From Mesobacillus harenae (lineage in GTDB: Bacteria > Bacillota > Bacilli > Bacillales > Cytobacillaceae), in contig NZ_JABUNR010000010.1 in assembly GCF_013343715.1 (NCBI RefSeq), forward strand, positions 116,295 to 180,294: DNA of 64,000 nt. Reading direction: 5' to 3'. Below the pieces are notes generated by a model, which ran no database searches, was not told the origin of the DNA, and was given only the letters and a program-made list of their open reading frames with translations. The first letter of the stretch is position 1. Each line of letters starts with the position of its first letter. A program made the position numbers and the translations under genes. Shown piece by piece: positions 1 through 7,589 of this stretch.

Positions 1-121
1 TATCTGTTGCATGAATCTCAAGCACTTCGCCTGTTTCAAGTTCGTTTAAAGCTTTTTTTGTTTTAACGATCGGCATCGGGCAAGCTAAGCCTTTTGCATC
101 GAGTACTTTATTTGAATTCAT
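1..121 (-). CDS. tusA: TusA/SirA-family sulfur carrier protein (3' end outside window)
   Basis: Only the first 40 codons are visible; the gene runs off the left edge. The reading frame starts at the ATG at 121 behind a GGGGAGGG ribosome binding site and gives LDAKGLACPMPIVKTKKAL. The CPMP motif carries the sulfur-accepting cysteine of the TusA/SirA family. These small cytoplasmic proteins relay persulfide sulfur between rhodaneses and acceptors. The gene lies directly downstream of cstR behind two tandem CstR-type promoter/operators (166-290), which points to a role in persulfide handling rather than only in tRNA thiolation. The assignment to the family is firm; the exact acceptor is unknown. 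Confidence 0.85.
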   Translation of the reverse strand, partial: MNSNKVLDAKGLACPMPIVKTKKALNELETGEVLEIHATD

Positions 122-165
122 TAAAAATTCCCTCCCCGTTTATGTTTGATAATATTTTTATTACC

Positions 166-290
166 ATTACCCCTATGGGTATAATATTAACTAAAATAAA
201 AATGGGTGTCAACCCTTTCTTTTCTTTATCACTATTACCCCCGCGGGTATGATGTTAACTGATATAAAAGTGAGTGTCAATCCTTTTCTT
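166..290 (-). promoter_or_regulatory. Tandemly duplicated CstR promoter-operator module
   Basis: Two copies of a 68-bp unit (166-233 and 234-290) are about 80 percent identical. Each carries a sigma-A promoter reading toward tusA: TTGACA at 207-212 with TAATAT at 184-189, and TTGACA at 275-280 with TAACAT at 252-257, both with 17-bp spacers. Each has a TACCC-N4-GGGTA palindrome just downstream of the -10 box: TACCCCTATGGGTA at 168-181 and TACCCCCGCGGGTA at 236-249. The palindromes match the CsoR/CstR operator form and would cover the transcription start, so repression by steric block is expected. Confidence 0.8.
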
Positions 291-551
291 TTATCTGCTT
301 TTTACTAATAAGTTTACTGCTTCTTTAATGAATTGGTCTGTCTCTTGTCCATCTTTGCCAGCTTCCAATACACACTCCACCAGATTGGAGCTCACTACCA
401 CCCCAATCGTGCGGTCAACAGCCGAGCGAACGGCAGAAAGCTGAGTGATGACTTCTTTACAATCCTTTTGTTCTTCCATCATACGCAATACCCCTCTTAA
501 TTGGCCTTCCATTCTTTTGATACGATTTTTCATTTGATCATCGTATTTCAT
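291..551 (-). CDS. cstR: CstR, persulfide-sensing CsoR-family repressor
   Basis: This is an all-helical tetrameric DNA-binding repressor of the CsoR/RcnR family, 86 aa from the ATG at 551. That start has a GGGAGG site 8 nt upstream; a longer reading from 584 is not needed. The protein has the first sensor Cys in EQKDCKEV and the second in SNLVEC. The His that copper-binding CsoR uses four residues before the second Cys is Asn here, which is the CstR signature. CstR proteins sense hydrogen sulfide-derived persulfides by forming di- or polysulfide links between the two Cys. Matching operators lie in this locus upstream of tusA, the small rhodanese, the DUF302 gene and the CoA-disulfide reductase. 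It is transcribed 22 bp behind the rhodanese-like gene. Confidence 0.92.
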   Translation of the reverse strand: MKYDDQMKNRIKRMEGQLRGVLRMMEEQKDCKEVITQLSAVRSAVDRTIGVVVSSNLVECVLEAGKDGQETDQFIKEAVNLLVKSR

Positions 552-573
552 GTTACCGCCTCCCATTCTTTTT

Positions 574-912
574 TTAACATCCACAATCCGTTAACGTATA
601 GCCCATTACTTTAAATCCCCGTTTACGCAGAAGCCGTATACCCATATTCTTTTCAAGATGATCGGAAGCAACGATGTAAATTTCCCTGCCTGGAATTTCT
701 TTAAAGTATCTAGCCAGATAGGCTGTCGGTATGGTAAGTGCACCCTCTACAGGGGTTTTTGAAGAGATATTATAATCTCTGATATCCAATATTATATCTA
801 TATATTCTAGCTTTTCTTCGCGAATATCCTTACAAGGCACTCCTAAAACCGGGACATAACGCTTGTAAAGCAAAAAGACAATCCCCGTGATTAAAGCGAT
901 CAGTGTGTACAT
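574..912 (-). CDS. Membrane-anchored rhodanese-like protein lacking the catalytic Cys
   Basis: The protein has 112 aa. One N-terminal membrane segment (about residues 2-17, TLIALITGIVFLLY) is followed by a rhodanese-fold domain with the expected LDIRD and G-A-L-T-I-P features. The active-site loop reads IVASDHLEKN, so the usual catalytic Cys is absent. Other cysteines are C27 and a C-terminal CGC (C110, C112). It is the first gene of a cstR operon and has its own CstR-type operator inside its promoter. A role in moving or sensing sulfane sulfur at the membrane is inferred from context. It could be a scaffold rather than an enzyme. Confidence 0.75.
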   Translation of the reverse strand: MYTLIALITGIVFLLYKRYVPVLGVPCKDIREEKLEYIDIILDIRDYNISSKTPVEGALTIPTAYLARYFKEIPGREIYIVASDHLEKNMGIRLLRKRGFKVMGYTLTDCGC

Positions 913-963
913 TTGTTTCGTTTCCCCCTAACCCACAAGTAAGGACCAAGTCCAACCTCACTT

Positions 964-992
964 ATGATATACCCTTATAGGTATAATGTCAA
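964..992 (-). promoter_or_regulatory. Promoter with embedded CstR operator, rhodanese-cstR operon
   Basis: On the minus strand TTGACA (992-987) and TATCAT (969-964) are separated by 17 bp. The near-palindrome TACCCTTATAGGTA (970-983) fills the spacer. Repressor bound there would exclude RNA polymerase, and cstR would control its own synthesis. Confidence 0.75.
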
Positions 993-1248
993 CAATAAAA
1001 AAGATGGCATGGATCATTTTAACTCGCAAGTGCGATCAGTTGCTTTCTAGGGATGATCCGCGGAAGTTACACTCTCATTAGCGAAGTATGGACTAGAGCC
1101 AACACGAAGAGCTTAAGTGATTGGATGTGGACTTATCGCACGGAGAGGCAATTACACTAGTCGCTGGGTGCTGATGCTTGATGCAGATAATGGATAAAGA
1201 TTTATCCACCTGTGCAAATCACCGATGTTGTTCTTAAACCACAAAAAC
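993..1248. other. Gap between methyltransferase terminator and rhodanese promoter
   Basis: Together with the promoter at 964-992 this is part of a 365-bp stretch without a gene (913-1277). I see no open frame with a ribosome binding site and no RNA gene in it. Confidence 0.5.
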
Positions 1249-1267
1249 AGGGGCAAAAAAAGCCCCT
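1249..1267 (-). terminator. Rho-independent terminator after methyltransferase
   Basis: The stem AGGGGC/GCCCCT has a 7-nt loop and, read on the minus strand, is followed by GTTTTTG. It sits 10 bp after the stop of the 1278-1841 gene. Confidence 0.75.
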
Positions 1268-1277
1268 CTCCTGCTTT

Positions 1278-1841
1278 CTATTTTAGTAATAGCCCATAAA
1301 TTTGTTCGTTTAAATTGTGACCCTCAGAAACAAAACCGTTCTTTTCAACTTGCTGTTTTAAATCTTCTAAAGGAATACGCTCATGTAGCGGCGGTCCCAT
1401 TTCAGCTTCGACAGCCTGCCATTCGAGGATAAGTATTTTCCCTTCCGGCTTTTTCATTCGTTTAAGTTCATCCATTACCTTATCAATATCAGGGACTTCG
1501 TGGAGAACAAAAGCGATCAGAATTTTATCCGCGACACCATCCTCGATAGGAATCTGTTCCAATCCACTCTCAATAGACCTGATATTTTTAACATTCTTTT
1601 CTTCAGCGTGTTTTTTCAATAGTTTCAGCATTTCAGGCTGAATATCAACAGCAAGTATAGGCTCCTCTGTTTTCATAGCCATTGGAACGGTAAAGTATCC
1701 GTTTCCTGCTCCTAAGTCGGCAATAACATCCCTATTCTCAATTTGCAGCATGCTGATTACTTGCTCTGGTGTAATCACTTTTCTGCGGCTTGAATCAATC
1801 AGCTTTCCTGCCTTTTCAGGATTAAACCTGTGCCCTGCCAT
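1278..1841 (-). CDS. Class I SAM-dependent methyltransferase
   Basis: The protein has 187 aa and a Rossmann-type methyltransferase domain. Motif I is VIADLGAGNGYFTV (about residues 37-50) and the acidic motif II residue lies in ILAVDIQPEML. AGAGGAGG precedes the ATG at 1841. It lies 27 bp downstream of the persulfide dioxygenase gene and is probably cotranscribed with it. The substrate cannot be told from sequence. The family resembles UbiE/ArsM-like enzymes, and context allows thiol or metalloid methylation, but that is only a guess. Confidence 0.8.
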   Translation of the reverse strand: MAGHRFNPEKAGKLIDSSRRKVITPEQVISMLQIENRDVIADLGAGNGYFTVPMAMKTEEPILAVDIQPEMLKLLKKHAEEKNVKNIRSIESGLEQIPIEDGVADKILIAFVLHEVPDIDKVMDELKRMKKPEGKILILEWQAVEAEMGPPLHERIPLEDLKQQVEKNGFVSEGHNLNEQIYGLLLK

Positions 1842-1868
1842 CAGTAAATTCCTCCTCTAGATAAATGT

Positions 1869-2993
1869 TTACCGAACTGCACAGCGGTTTGGTCCAATTT
1901 CCATTTCTCTTTGTTCTTCGATACCAGGATCCGCTTTTCCCATATTGGTTTTCCTGATATCCTCATAAGAATTAGGCTGTGGAGGGAGGTTTTCCGAGAC
2001 CGTTTCTCTGAATTCATTTTCGCTTTTAATATTTAGTCCATGATTCTTAGAATACAGTACACCTAGCTTTTCGGAAACACTTCCATTTTCATTCATCTCT
2101 TCGATGCTCATAAAATGGGCTGGCAGGACAATTAGTTTATCGGCCAGTTCTTTATAACGCTGATACAATGTGTTTCGTAAATCCCCCACCCAATCCTGGG
2201 CTTTTCCTGCCAGATCGGGACGCCCAATTGAATCAATGAACAAAATATCCCCTGTCATGAGGTACTCATCATCAACAATGAAGGAAGTACTTCCTATTGT
2301 ATGTCCTGGTGAATAAAACACCTTGATCACAGAACTACCAACGGTGATTTGATCGCCATCCTCTAATGGATTGTATTCAAATATAACCTCATCAGCATCC
2401 TTAGGCGGAAGATAATATTGAGCGCCCGCCTTATCGGCCAGCTTTTTCCCTCCAGAGATATGGTCCGCATGCAAATGTGTATCAAGAAGAATTTTAAGTG
2501 AGATGCTGCGCTCCTTGATAAAACTTTCATACTGGTCAATCATCCTGTTTGTATCAACGATCGCACCTTCGCCATTTGATTCAATCAGATAGGATAAACA
2601 GCCTTTTCCAATTCGAACAAATTGATAAATAGTTCCACCGTTTTTTAAATCGCCAATTTTAATTGGCTCAAGATGTTCACTCCATGCTTTCATTCCACCC
2701 TCTACCGAGTAGACATCCTTGAACCCCGCCTCTTCAATTTGTTCTGCGACAAATTCAGAGGAGGCGCCCTTTGCACAGATTACATAAATCGTTTTCTCCT
2801 TTGGAAGTTTTTCCTTAATCGGATCAATTCCTTCCAAGAGCTCAAAGTAAGGCGAATTAATAATCTCAATATTTCTGCCTTCGATCTTCCAATCATCAAA
2901 AGCGTCCGTATTTCTTGCATCGAGGATAAAAAGCTCTTCGTGATTGAACACCTTATTGGCCAGTTCCTTAACCGTTATGGTTTTTGCACTCAT
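1869..2993 (-). CDS. Rhodanese/metallo-beta-lactamase persulfide dioxygenase fusion
   Basis: The protein has 374 aa. An N-terminal rhodanese domain (about 1-112) has its active-site Cys at 73 in [10 protein letters not shown] metallo-beta-lactamase domain follows (about 118-320) with HLHADH at 173-178, the SPGH histidine, TGD and the final PAH ligand. In ETHE1/CstB-type enzymes the mononuclear iron domain oxidises glutathione, CoA or low-molecular-weight persulfide to sulfite, and the rhodanese joins sulfite and sulfur into thiosulfate. The domain order here is rhodanese first, the reverse of staphylococcal CstB. AAGGAGG precedes the ATG. No full CstR operator was seen in the 291 bp upstream. 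Confidence 0.88.
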   Translation of the reverse strand: MSAKTITVKELANKVFNHEELFILDARNTDAFDDWKIEGRNIEIINSPYFELLEGIDPIKEKLPKEKTIYVICAKGASSEFVAEQIEEAGFKDVYSVEGGMKAWSEHLEPIKIGDLKNGGTIYQFVRIGKGCLSYLIESNGEGAIVDTNRMIDQYESFIKERSISLKILLDTHLHADHISGGKKLADKAGAQYYLPPKDADEVIFEYNPLEDGDQITVGSSVIKVFYSPGHTIGSTSFIVDDEYLMTGDILFIDSIGRPDLAGKAQDWVGDLRNTLYQRYKELADKLIVLPAHFMSIEEMNENGSVSEKLGVLYSKNHGLNIKSENEFRETVSENLPPQPNSYEDIRKTNMGKADPGIEEQREMEIGPNRCAVR

Positions 2994-3284
2994 TTTAAAA
3001 CCTCCTTACGTGGAAGTGTCCTTTTTTATTGTTAAGGACAATCTTTCATTGCTTAAGCATGGCTTGAAATATTCGAATAGTGAAGGAGACCATACGGAAT
3101 CTTCTTATCCTAATGTCATGCATTAAATGACATTCTTAACAAAATAGAATGGGGTAGATAAGTAACGGTCTTGGTACCCTCTTTCCTGATACCTGATATC
3201 TTGTTTATTAAAGAAAAATAGTTTGGAAAGTGTACGTATCCTAGGACTGAGGTCTTCTTAACTTCAGGTTTTTTTATTTTCCCT
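2994..3284. other. Intergenic region upstream of persulfide dioxygenase
   Basis: It should hold the promoter of the 1869-2993 gene. A small inverted repeat lies at 3112-3134 (AATGTCAT/ATGACATT), and a weak hairpin at 3246-3270 is followed by T7 on the plus strand. No complete TACCC-N4-GGGTA site was found, only an isolated GGGGTA near 3153. Confidence 0.4.
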
Positions 3285-3671
3285 TTAAACACTCTTATCC
3301 ATGCATGTAATTAAGCGATCTTCTATATCTGCAGCCATTTCCTTTAATTGCAGATTATCGATCATGCTTATTAGTGCGGTCGGCTTTGGCATTCCAATTT
3401 TTGTTGCTCCATTTTCTTTGTAGACAACTATTTTACAAGGTAAAAAATACCCAACAAGCTTATTTTCTTTAATAACACGTTCTGCTTCCTTTGGATTGCA
3501 CACTTCAAGTACGTAAAACTCTTCATCTAGACTAAAGCCCTTCTCCTCAAGCTTCTCTTTAATATTGAAGGTCCATAACACACCGAATGCTTCCTCTTTT
3601 AAATTAGCTTCCAGAATTTCAATAGCCTCATTGATTGTTTTGTTTGTTTCGACAGTATAATGAAAACTCAT
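3285..3671 (-). CDS. DUF302 family protein
   Basis: The protein has 128 aa from the ATG at 3671, which sits about 8 nt from an AAAGGA site; the ATG at 3680 would overlap that site. The DUF302 core is clear: FYVLEVCNP, then GYFLPCKIVVYKENG and KIGMPKP. The two cysteines (in VCNP and LPCK) are typical of the family. Its biochemical role is not established. DUF302 genes often accompany sulfur-stress loci, and here a degenerate CstR-type operator lies 30 bp upstream, so persulfide-linked expression is likely. Confidence 0.85.
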   Translation of the reverse strand: MSFHYTVETNKTINEAIEILEANLKEEAFGVLWTFNIKEKLEEKGFSLDEEFYVLEVCNPKEAERVIKENKLVGYFLPCKIVVYKENGATKIGMPKPTALISMIDNLQLKEMAADIEDRLITCMDKSV

Positions 3672-3701
3672 GTTCAACATCCTTTCTTTTTGAATTAGAA
3701 T

Positions 3702-3715
3702 TACTCTCAGGGGTA
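3702..3715 (-). promoter_or_regulatory. Degenerate CstR operator upstream of DUF302 gene
   Basis: TACTCTCAGGGGTA keeps the 4-bp spacing and the GGGTA half of the operator; the other half has one mismatch. Confidence 0.55.
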
Positions 3716-3822
3716 TAGTTCCCTTAATAAGCCTTCTCTAATCATGGAGATTATTTATTAAAGTGGACTGTTACGAAATTCGTCACAACCCTAATATTCC
3801 TATGTTGGAAACCGTGTTATTA

Positions 3823-3836
3823 TACCCTTATAGGTA
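3823..3836 (+). promoter_or_regulatory. CstR operator upstream of CoA-disulfide reductase gene
   Basis: TACCCTTATAGGTA is identical to the site at 970-983 and lies 29 bp before the start codon at 3866. Identity at two separate promoters supports a shared regulator. Confidence 0.75.
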
Positions 3837-3865
3837 TAAACAACATTCATATGGGGGTAATAATA

Positions 3866-5509
3866 ATGAGCAAAAAAATCGTAATAATAGGCGGAGTGGC
3901 TGGCGGCGCTTCCGCTGCAGCAAGATTGCGCAGACTTGACGAAGCATCGACCATAGTTTTAATCGAACGCGGGGAACACATTTCGTTTGCAAATTGCGGT
4001 TTGCCTTATTATATTGGCGAAACCATCAAGGATCGAAATAAGCTTCTTGTCCAGACAGCTGAAGGCATGAGGAAAAAGTTCAATCTAGATGTAAGGCCGC
4101 TAAATGAAGTGGTCAAAATAAATCGCGAGGAAAAAACAGTAGCGATTCGAAATTTACAGTCAGATGAAATTTATGAAGAAGCCTATGATGTATTGATTAT
4201 GTCACCGGGGGCTAAACCAATTGTTCCAAATATTCCAGGATTGTCCGAATCCCAAAATATATTTACCTTAAGAAACATTCCCGATACGGATAAAATCAAA
4301 GAATTCGTTGATGGTAAAAAACCTGAACGTGCCGTGGTAGTCGGTGGAGGCTTCATCGGACTGGAGATGGCGGAGAATCTGGCAGACAGGGGTATAGCTG
4401 TTACTCTCATTGAAGCAGCCAATCAGGTTATGGCTCCGTTGGATTATGAAATGGCGTCCGTCGTTCACAAGCACTTGAAAGAAAAAGGAATAATCCTTGT
4501 ACTAAAAGATGGGGTCAAAGCTTTTAAAGAGCATGGGAATTTAGTCGAACTCACAAGCGGTAATGAAATTTCTACAGATATGGTCATTTTGTCAATCGGT
4601 GTAAGGCCTGAAAATCAGCTTGCCTTAGATGCAGGCTTGGCGGTTGGTGAACGTGGAGGAATCCAAGTAAATCAATACCTGCAAACTAATGACTGCAATA
4701 TATTCGCTATCGGAGATGCGATAGAGGTAACAGATTATGTAAATAGAAATCCTGCAATGATTCCGCTTGCAGGTCCCGCAAATAAGCAAGGACGTATTGT
4801 CGCTAACAACATCTATGGGAAAAATGCTGCCTATAAAGGATCATTGGGTACATCTATTGCAAAGGTATTTGATTTAACTGTAGCTACGACAGGAAATAAC
4901 GAAAAGCGTTTAAAACAGCTGAATATTGAATATCAGGCAATCCATGTTCATCCAGCCTCCCATGCCGGGTATTATCCAGGTGCGTCACCTATTGCCCTAA
5001 AGGTGCTGTTCAGTAAAGAGAACGGACAGATTCTTGGGGCCCAAGCCGTCGGGAAGGATGGAGTAGACAAACGAATCGATGTAATCGCTACAGCTATCCA
5101 AGCTAATCTTGATATGTATGATTTAGCTGAATTGGAATTAAGCTATGCACCTCCATTTTCATCAGCAAAGGATCCTGTTAATATGGCAGGATATGTGGCC
5201 TCCAACATCATGGAAGGAAAAGTTGAGACCGTTCAATGGCATGAAATCGATGAACTGGTCCAAAACGGAGCAATGCTCATCGATGTCCGGGAACCGGATG
5301 AAAGAGACAATGGGTATATTCCAGGTTCCGTTAATATCCCGCTGGGAGAACTGCGGAGTCGTGTCCACGAACTCCCACAGGACCAAACTATTTATGTTGC
5401 CTGCCAGGTGGGACTTAGAGGGTATCTGGGCTCTCGGATTCTAAAAGAAAATGGAATGGTTGTAAAGAACCTTGACGGCGGCTGGATGACTTATTCCAGC
5501 GTAAAATAA
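3866..5509 (+). CDS. CoA-disulfide reductase with C-terminal rhodanese domain (CoADR-RHD)
   Basis: The protein has 547 aa from the ATG at 3866, preceded by GGGGG at 8 nt. A pyridine-nucleotide-disulfide oxidoreductase domain comes first: FAD motif VIIGGVAGGASAA, single redox Cys at 44 in FANCGLPYYIGE, NAD motif VVVGGGFIGLEMAEN and the FAD-binding AIGDA. A C-terminal rhodanese (about residues 450-547) has its active Cys in VACQVGLRG. Enzymes of this fusion reduce CoA disulfide, CoA persulfide or polysulfide with NAD(P)H, the Cys forming a mixed disulfide with CoA. It is divergent from the DUF302 gene. Both flank CstR-type sites. Confidence 0.92.
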   Translation: MSKKIVIIGGVAGGASAAARLRRLDEASTIVLIERGEHISFANCGLPYYIGETIKDRNKLLVQTAEGMRKKFNLDVRPLNEVVKINREEKTVAIRNLQSDEIYEEAYDVLIMSPGAKPIVPNIPGLSESQNIFTLRNIPDTDKIKEFVDGKKPERAVVVGGGFIGLEMAENLADRGIAVTLIEAANQVMAPLDYEMASVVHKHLKEKGIILVLKDGVKAFKEHGNLVELTSGNEISTDMVILSIGVRPENQLALDAGLAVGERGGIQVNQYLQTNDCNIFAIGDAIEVTDYVNRNPAMIPLAGPANKQGRIVANNIYGKNAAYKGSLGTSIAKVFDLTVATTGNNEKRLKQLNIEYQAIHVHPASHAGYYPGASPIALKVLFSKENGQILGAQAVGKDGVDKRIDVIATAIQANLDMYDLAELELSYAPPFSSAKDPVNMAGYVASNIMEGKVETVQWHEIDELVQNGAMLIDVREPDERDNGYIPGSVNIPLGELRSRVHELPQDQTIYVACQVGLRGYLGSRILKENGMVVKNLDGGWMTYSSVK

Positions 5510-5521
5510 ATTTCCCAATAC

Positions 5522-5554
5522 AAAAGGTCACTCTTCTAGAAAGGGTGACCTTTT
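5522..5554. terminator. Bidirectional terminator between CoADR-RHD and NUDIX genes
   Basis: The arms AAAAGGTCAC (5522-5531) and GTGACCTTTT (5545-5554) are perfectly complementary and give U-tracts on both strands. This serves the converging genes on both sides. Confidence 0.85.
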
Positions 5555-5577
5555 CATTTATGAACAAAACATTCTAG

Positions 5578-6267
5578 CTAGAGGGAACCATGGTATCTTG
5601 GCATCATCAGCGGGCCGCCATTAAGAAAGCTCATGATCGTTTGAAGTGAAAGGAGGGTTGGAAACACCATAGGCATCTCACCTTTTTGATAGGCAGCAAG
5701 CGCCTCATCAGGAGTAATCCAGATTGCTTCCGCTATTTCTCTGGAGTCTGGTTTTGGGTATTGTTCTTTTGGCAATTCCGCCAAGAAAAACCGGGTATCA
5801 AACCGAATTGGACTTTCTTTTGGTGTTATTTGATGCCCAAAATACTGTAAACATTTAAGATTTAAGTGGCAGCCCTCGTTTTTTAATAGCTCGATAAACG
5901 CCATTTCCCCTTTGACGAGCCGTTTACGATAGTCCATCTCTTTAGCCGGCTCAAATTGAACAGCAGAACCATCATCCTTCTCACCGAGAAATACTCCAGC
6001 TTCTTCAAATAGTTCCCTAGCAGCTGCTATATAATGACTAAGGCTGATTGGCTGATCGTTGTTTACATCTTTAATATACTCTGTGTCTGTAAGATCGTCT
6101 TCTCTTTCAACTGCACCACCTGGAAATACAAAGTATCCACCAAGAAATTTCATAGTCATCGGCCGCTTTGTCAAGTAGACTCTAGACATTTGATCCATTA
6201 AGATGACAGTGGATGCTGGTCTCGGGTTTACCATCACATCATCAACACCTTCTCTGTTATTTTCCAT
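5578..6267 (-). CDS. NUDIX hydrolase, long-insert (NUDT19-like) type
   Basis: The protein has up to 229 aa. The NUDIX box is split: FVFPGGAVEREDD, a roughly 25-residue insert, then AARELFEEAGVFLG, which keeps the catalytic R-E-x-x-E-E-x-G core. This insert arrangement is known for NUDT19/RP2-like pyrophosphatases acting on CoA derivatives. The substrate here is inferred from that resemblance only. The start is uncertain because no strong ribosome binding site precedes 6267; an internal ATG at 6234 is an alternative. Confidence 0.8.
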   Translation of the reverse strand: MENNREGVDDVMVNPRPASTVILMDQMSRVYLTKRPMTMKFLGGYFVFPGGAVEREDDLTDTEYIKDVNNDQPISLSHYIAAARELFEEAGVFLGEKDDGSAVQFEPAKEMDYRKRLVKGEMAFIELLKNEGCHLNLKCLQYFGHQITPKESPIRFDTRFFLAELPKEQYPKPDSREIAEAIWITPDEALAAYQKGEMPMVFPTLLSLQTIMSFLNGGPLMMPRYHGSL

Positions 6268-6612
6268 TGAGCAAATTATGAACTTACCAATAAGTATGTT
6301 GGTAAAGCATTAAAGTCATCTTACCAGCGAGAATAAATAGGGATTATTAAAGATCTGCAGTGTTGTTTTCACAACATGGTTAGAGAGGGTATTGTTGGTA
6401 CTTGGAGTTTTAGCAATTTGTATTCATTCTGAGCCTTTAACTTATTCCCTGCTTTTCTATTCATATGTTTTACAATATAATAATAGTATTGGCCATCTTT
6501 CTAGTTGAGTGGATGTTAATCAATTTAACTAGCGAACAGAAAGAGTAAATAAGAAAGTCTTACTAAATATATAGTAAATGAGAAGTATTTTCCATATATA
6601 AGGAGTGTAATA
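6268..6612. other. Intergenic stretch before ypbS
   Basis: This is 345 bp of AT-rich sequence between divergent genes. It must carry their promoters. No repeat, RNA gene or convincing operator was found. Confidence 0.4.
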
Positions 6613-6864
6613 ATGAGCGTACGTAAGGAATTAGAACAGCATGCAGAAAAACAAAATAAAGTTTATCAACAGTTTTTAAAGCTTGATCAGCGTCGGGAGG
6701 ATCTAATAAATGAAACTGTTGAGCTATGTAAACAGGGCAAACCTTTTTCAACAGATAGAATTAATGAAGTTACCAATAAGATCAACCAAATAAACCTAGG
6801 ATTTACACCCGTTCGAAAAAACGTTACCACTGAAATGGTTAAGCAGTATGTAGATTCCCTGTAG
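6613..6864 (+). CDS. ypbS: YpbS-like DUF2533 protein
   Basis: This is a charged helical protein of 83 aa beginning MSVRKELEQHAEKQNK and ending VTTEMVKQYVDSL, preceded by AAGGAGTG. The pattern HAEKQ-KVYQQF-LDQRRE, then GKPFSTDRIN and PVRKNVTTEMVK, matches my memory of B. subtilis YpbS (DUF2533). No function is known. No signal peptide or membrane segment is visible. Confidence 0.75.
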   Translation: MSVRKELEQHAEKQNKVYQQFLKLDQRREDLINETVELCKQGKPFSTDRINEVTNKINQINLGFTPVRKNVTTEMVKQYVDSL

Positions 6865-6946
6865 ATAAGCAAAGTCGTTGCGCCTTTTAAACAGCTATTT
6901 CGCTTTCCTTATGTGTACCAAAAAGCACTGGAGGAGAGTGTAGTAA

Positions 6947-7075
6947 ATGACAAAATTGTTATATTATCTTAGAGCAAGAGAGCTAACGCCCATTCAGGGA
7001 GTAAACCGAGTGATATCTGGAAACAACGAGCGAAAGCGGTTTGATATTAACATGGTTCATGGGGCAAAATACCGG
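6947..7075 (+). pseudogene. Start of an unrecognised gene that runs into the repeat array
   Basis: An ATG at 6947 has an excellent ribosome binding site (GGAGGAGAG, 8 nt upstream) and encodes about 43 non-repetitive residues (MTKLLYYLRARELTPIQGVN and on). At 7076 the frame enters the 52-bp repeats and stays open until 7387 only because the repeats lack stops in that register. I do not recognise the N-terminus. It looks like the 5' remnant of a gene whose remainder was replaced by the array. A genuine short peptide cannot be excluded. Confidence 0.35.
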
Positions 7076-7545
7076 CTCATTCGGACAGCTCGAGCAGAAT
7101 TTGGCTTCTTTCTGTCCGAATACTTAGCTCATTCGGACAGCTCGCACAGGTTTTGGCTCCTCTCTGTCCGAATACTTAGCTCATTCGGACAGCTCGAACA
7201 GGTTTTGGCTCCTCTCTGTCCGAATACTTGGCTCATTCGGACAGCTCGCACAGGTTTTTGCTCATCTCTGTCCGAATACTTGGCTCATTCGGACAGCTCG
7301 AGCAGGTTTTGGCTCCTCTCTGTCCGAATACTTGGCTCATTCGGACAGCTCGAGCAGAATTTGGCTTCTTTCTGTCCGAATACTTAGCTCATTCGGACAG
7401 CTCGCACAGGTTTTGGCTCCTCTCTGTCCGAATACTTGGCTCATTCGGACAGCTGGAGCAGAATTTGGCTCCTTTCTGTCCGAATACTTGGCTCATTCGG
7501 ACAGCTGGAGCAGAATTTGGCTCCTCCGTTCGGAATATCATCGTA
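7076..7545. repeat. Tandem array of nine 52-bp palindrome-containing repeats
   Basis: Units start at 7076, 7128, 7180, 7232, 7284, 7336, 7388, 7440 and 7492, an exact 52-bp period; the ninth is degenerate. Each has ATTCGGACAG (unit positions 4-13) and CTGTCCGAAT (37-46), perfect 10-bp inverted arms around a 23-nt centre. The centre varies by a few bases between units (CTCGAGCAG, CTCGCACAG, CTGGAGCAG). Adjacent units also pair through a 9-nt loop, so two alternative hairpin registers exist. Confidence 0.95.
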
Positions 7546-7589
7546 TACATATTAACTAAGTATAGGTCATTATTTTTATAATGATTTAT

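Noticed and set aside
2673..3035. A plus-strand frame opposite the persulfide dioxygenase
   Set aside because: It is antisense to a conserved rhodanese domain and has no ribosome binding site.
7076..7545. CRISPR array
   Set aside because: The period is fixed at 52 bp, the interior of the units is almost identical rather than unique spacers, and no cas gene is present.
7228..7581. Protein-coding frames inside the repeat array
   Set aside because: They are translations of the repeat in shifted frames without ribosome binding sites.
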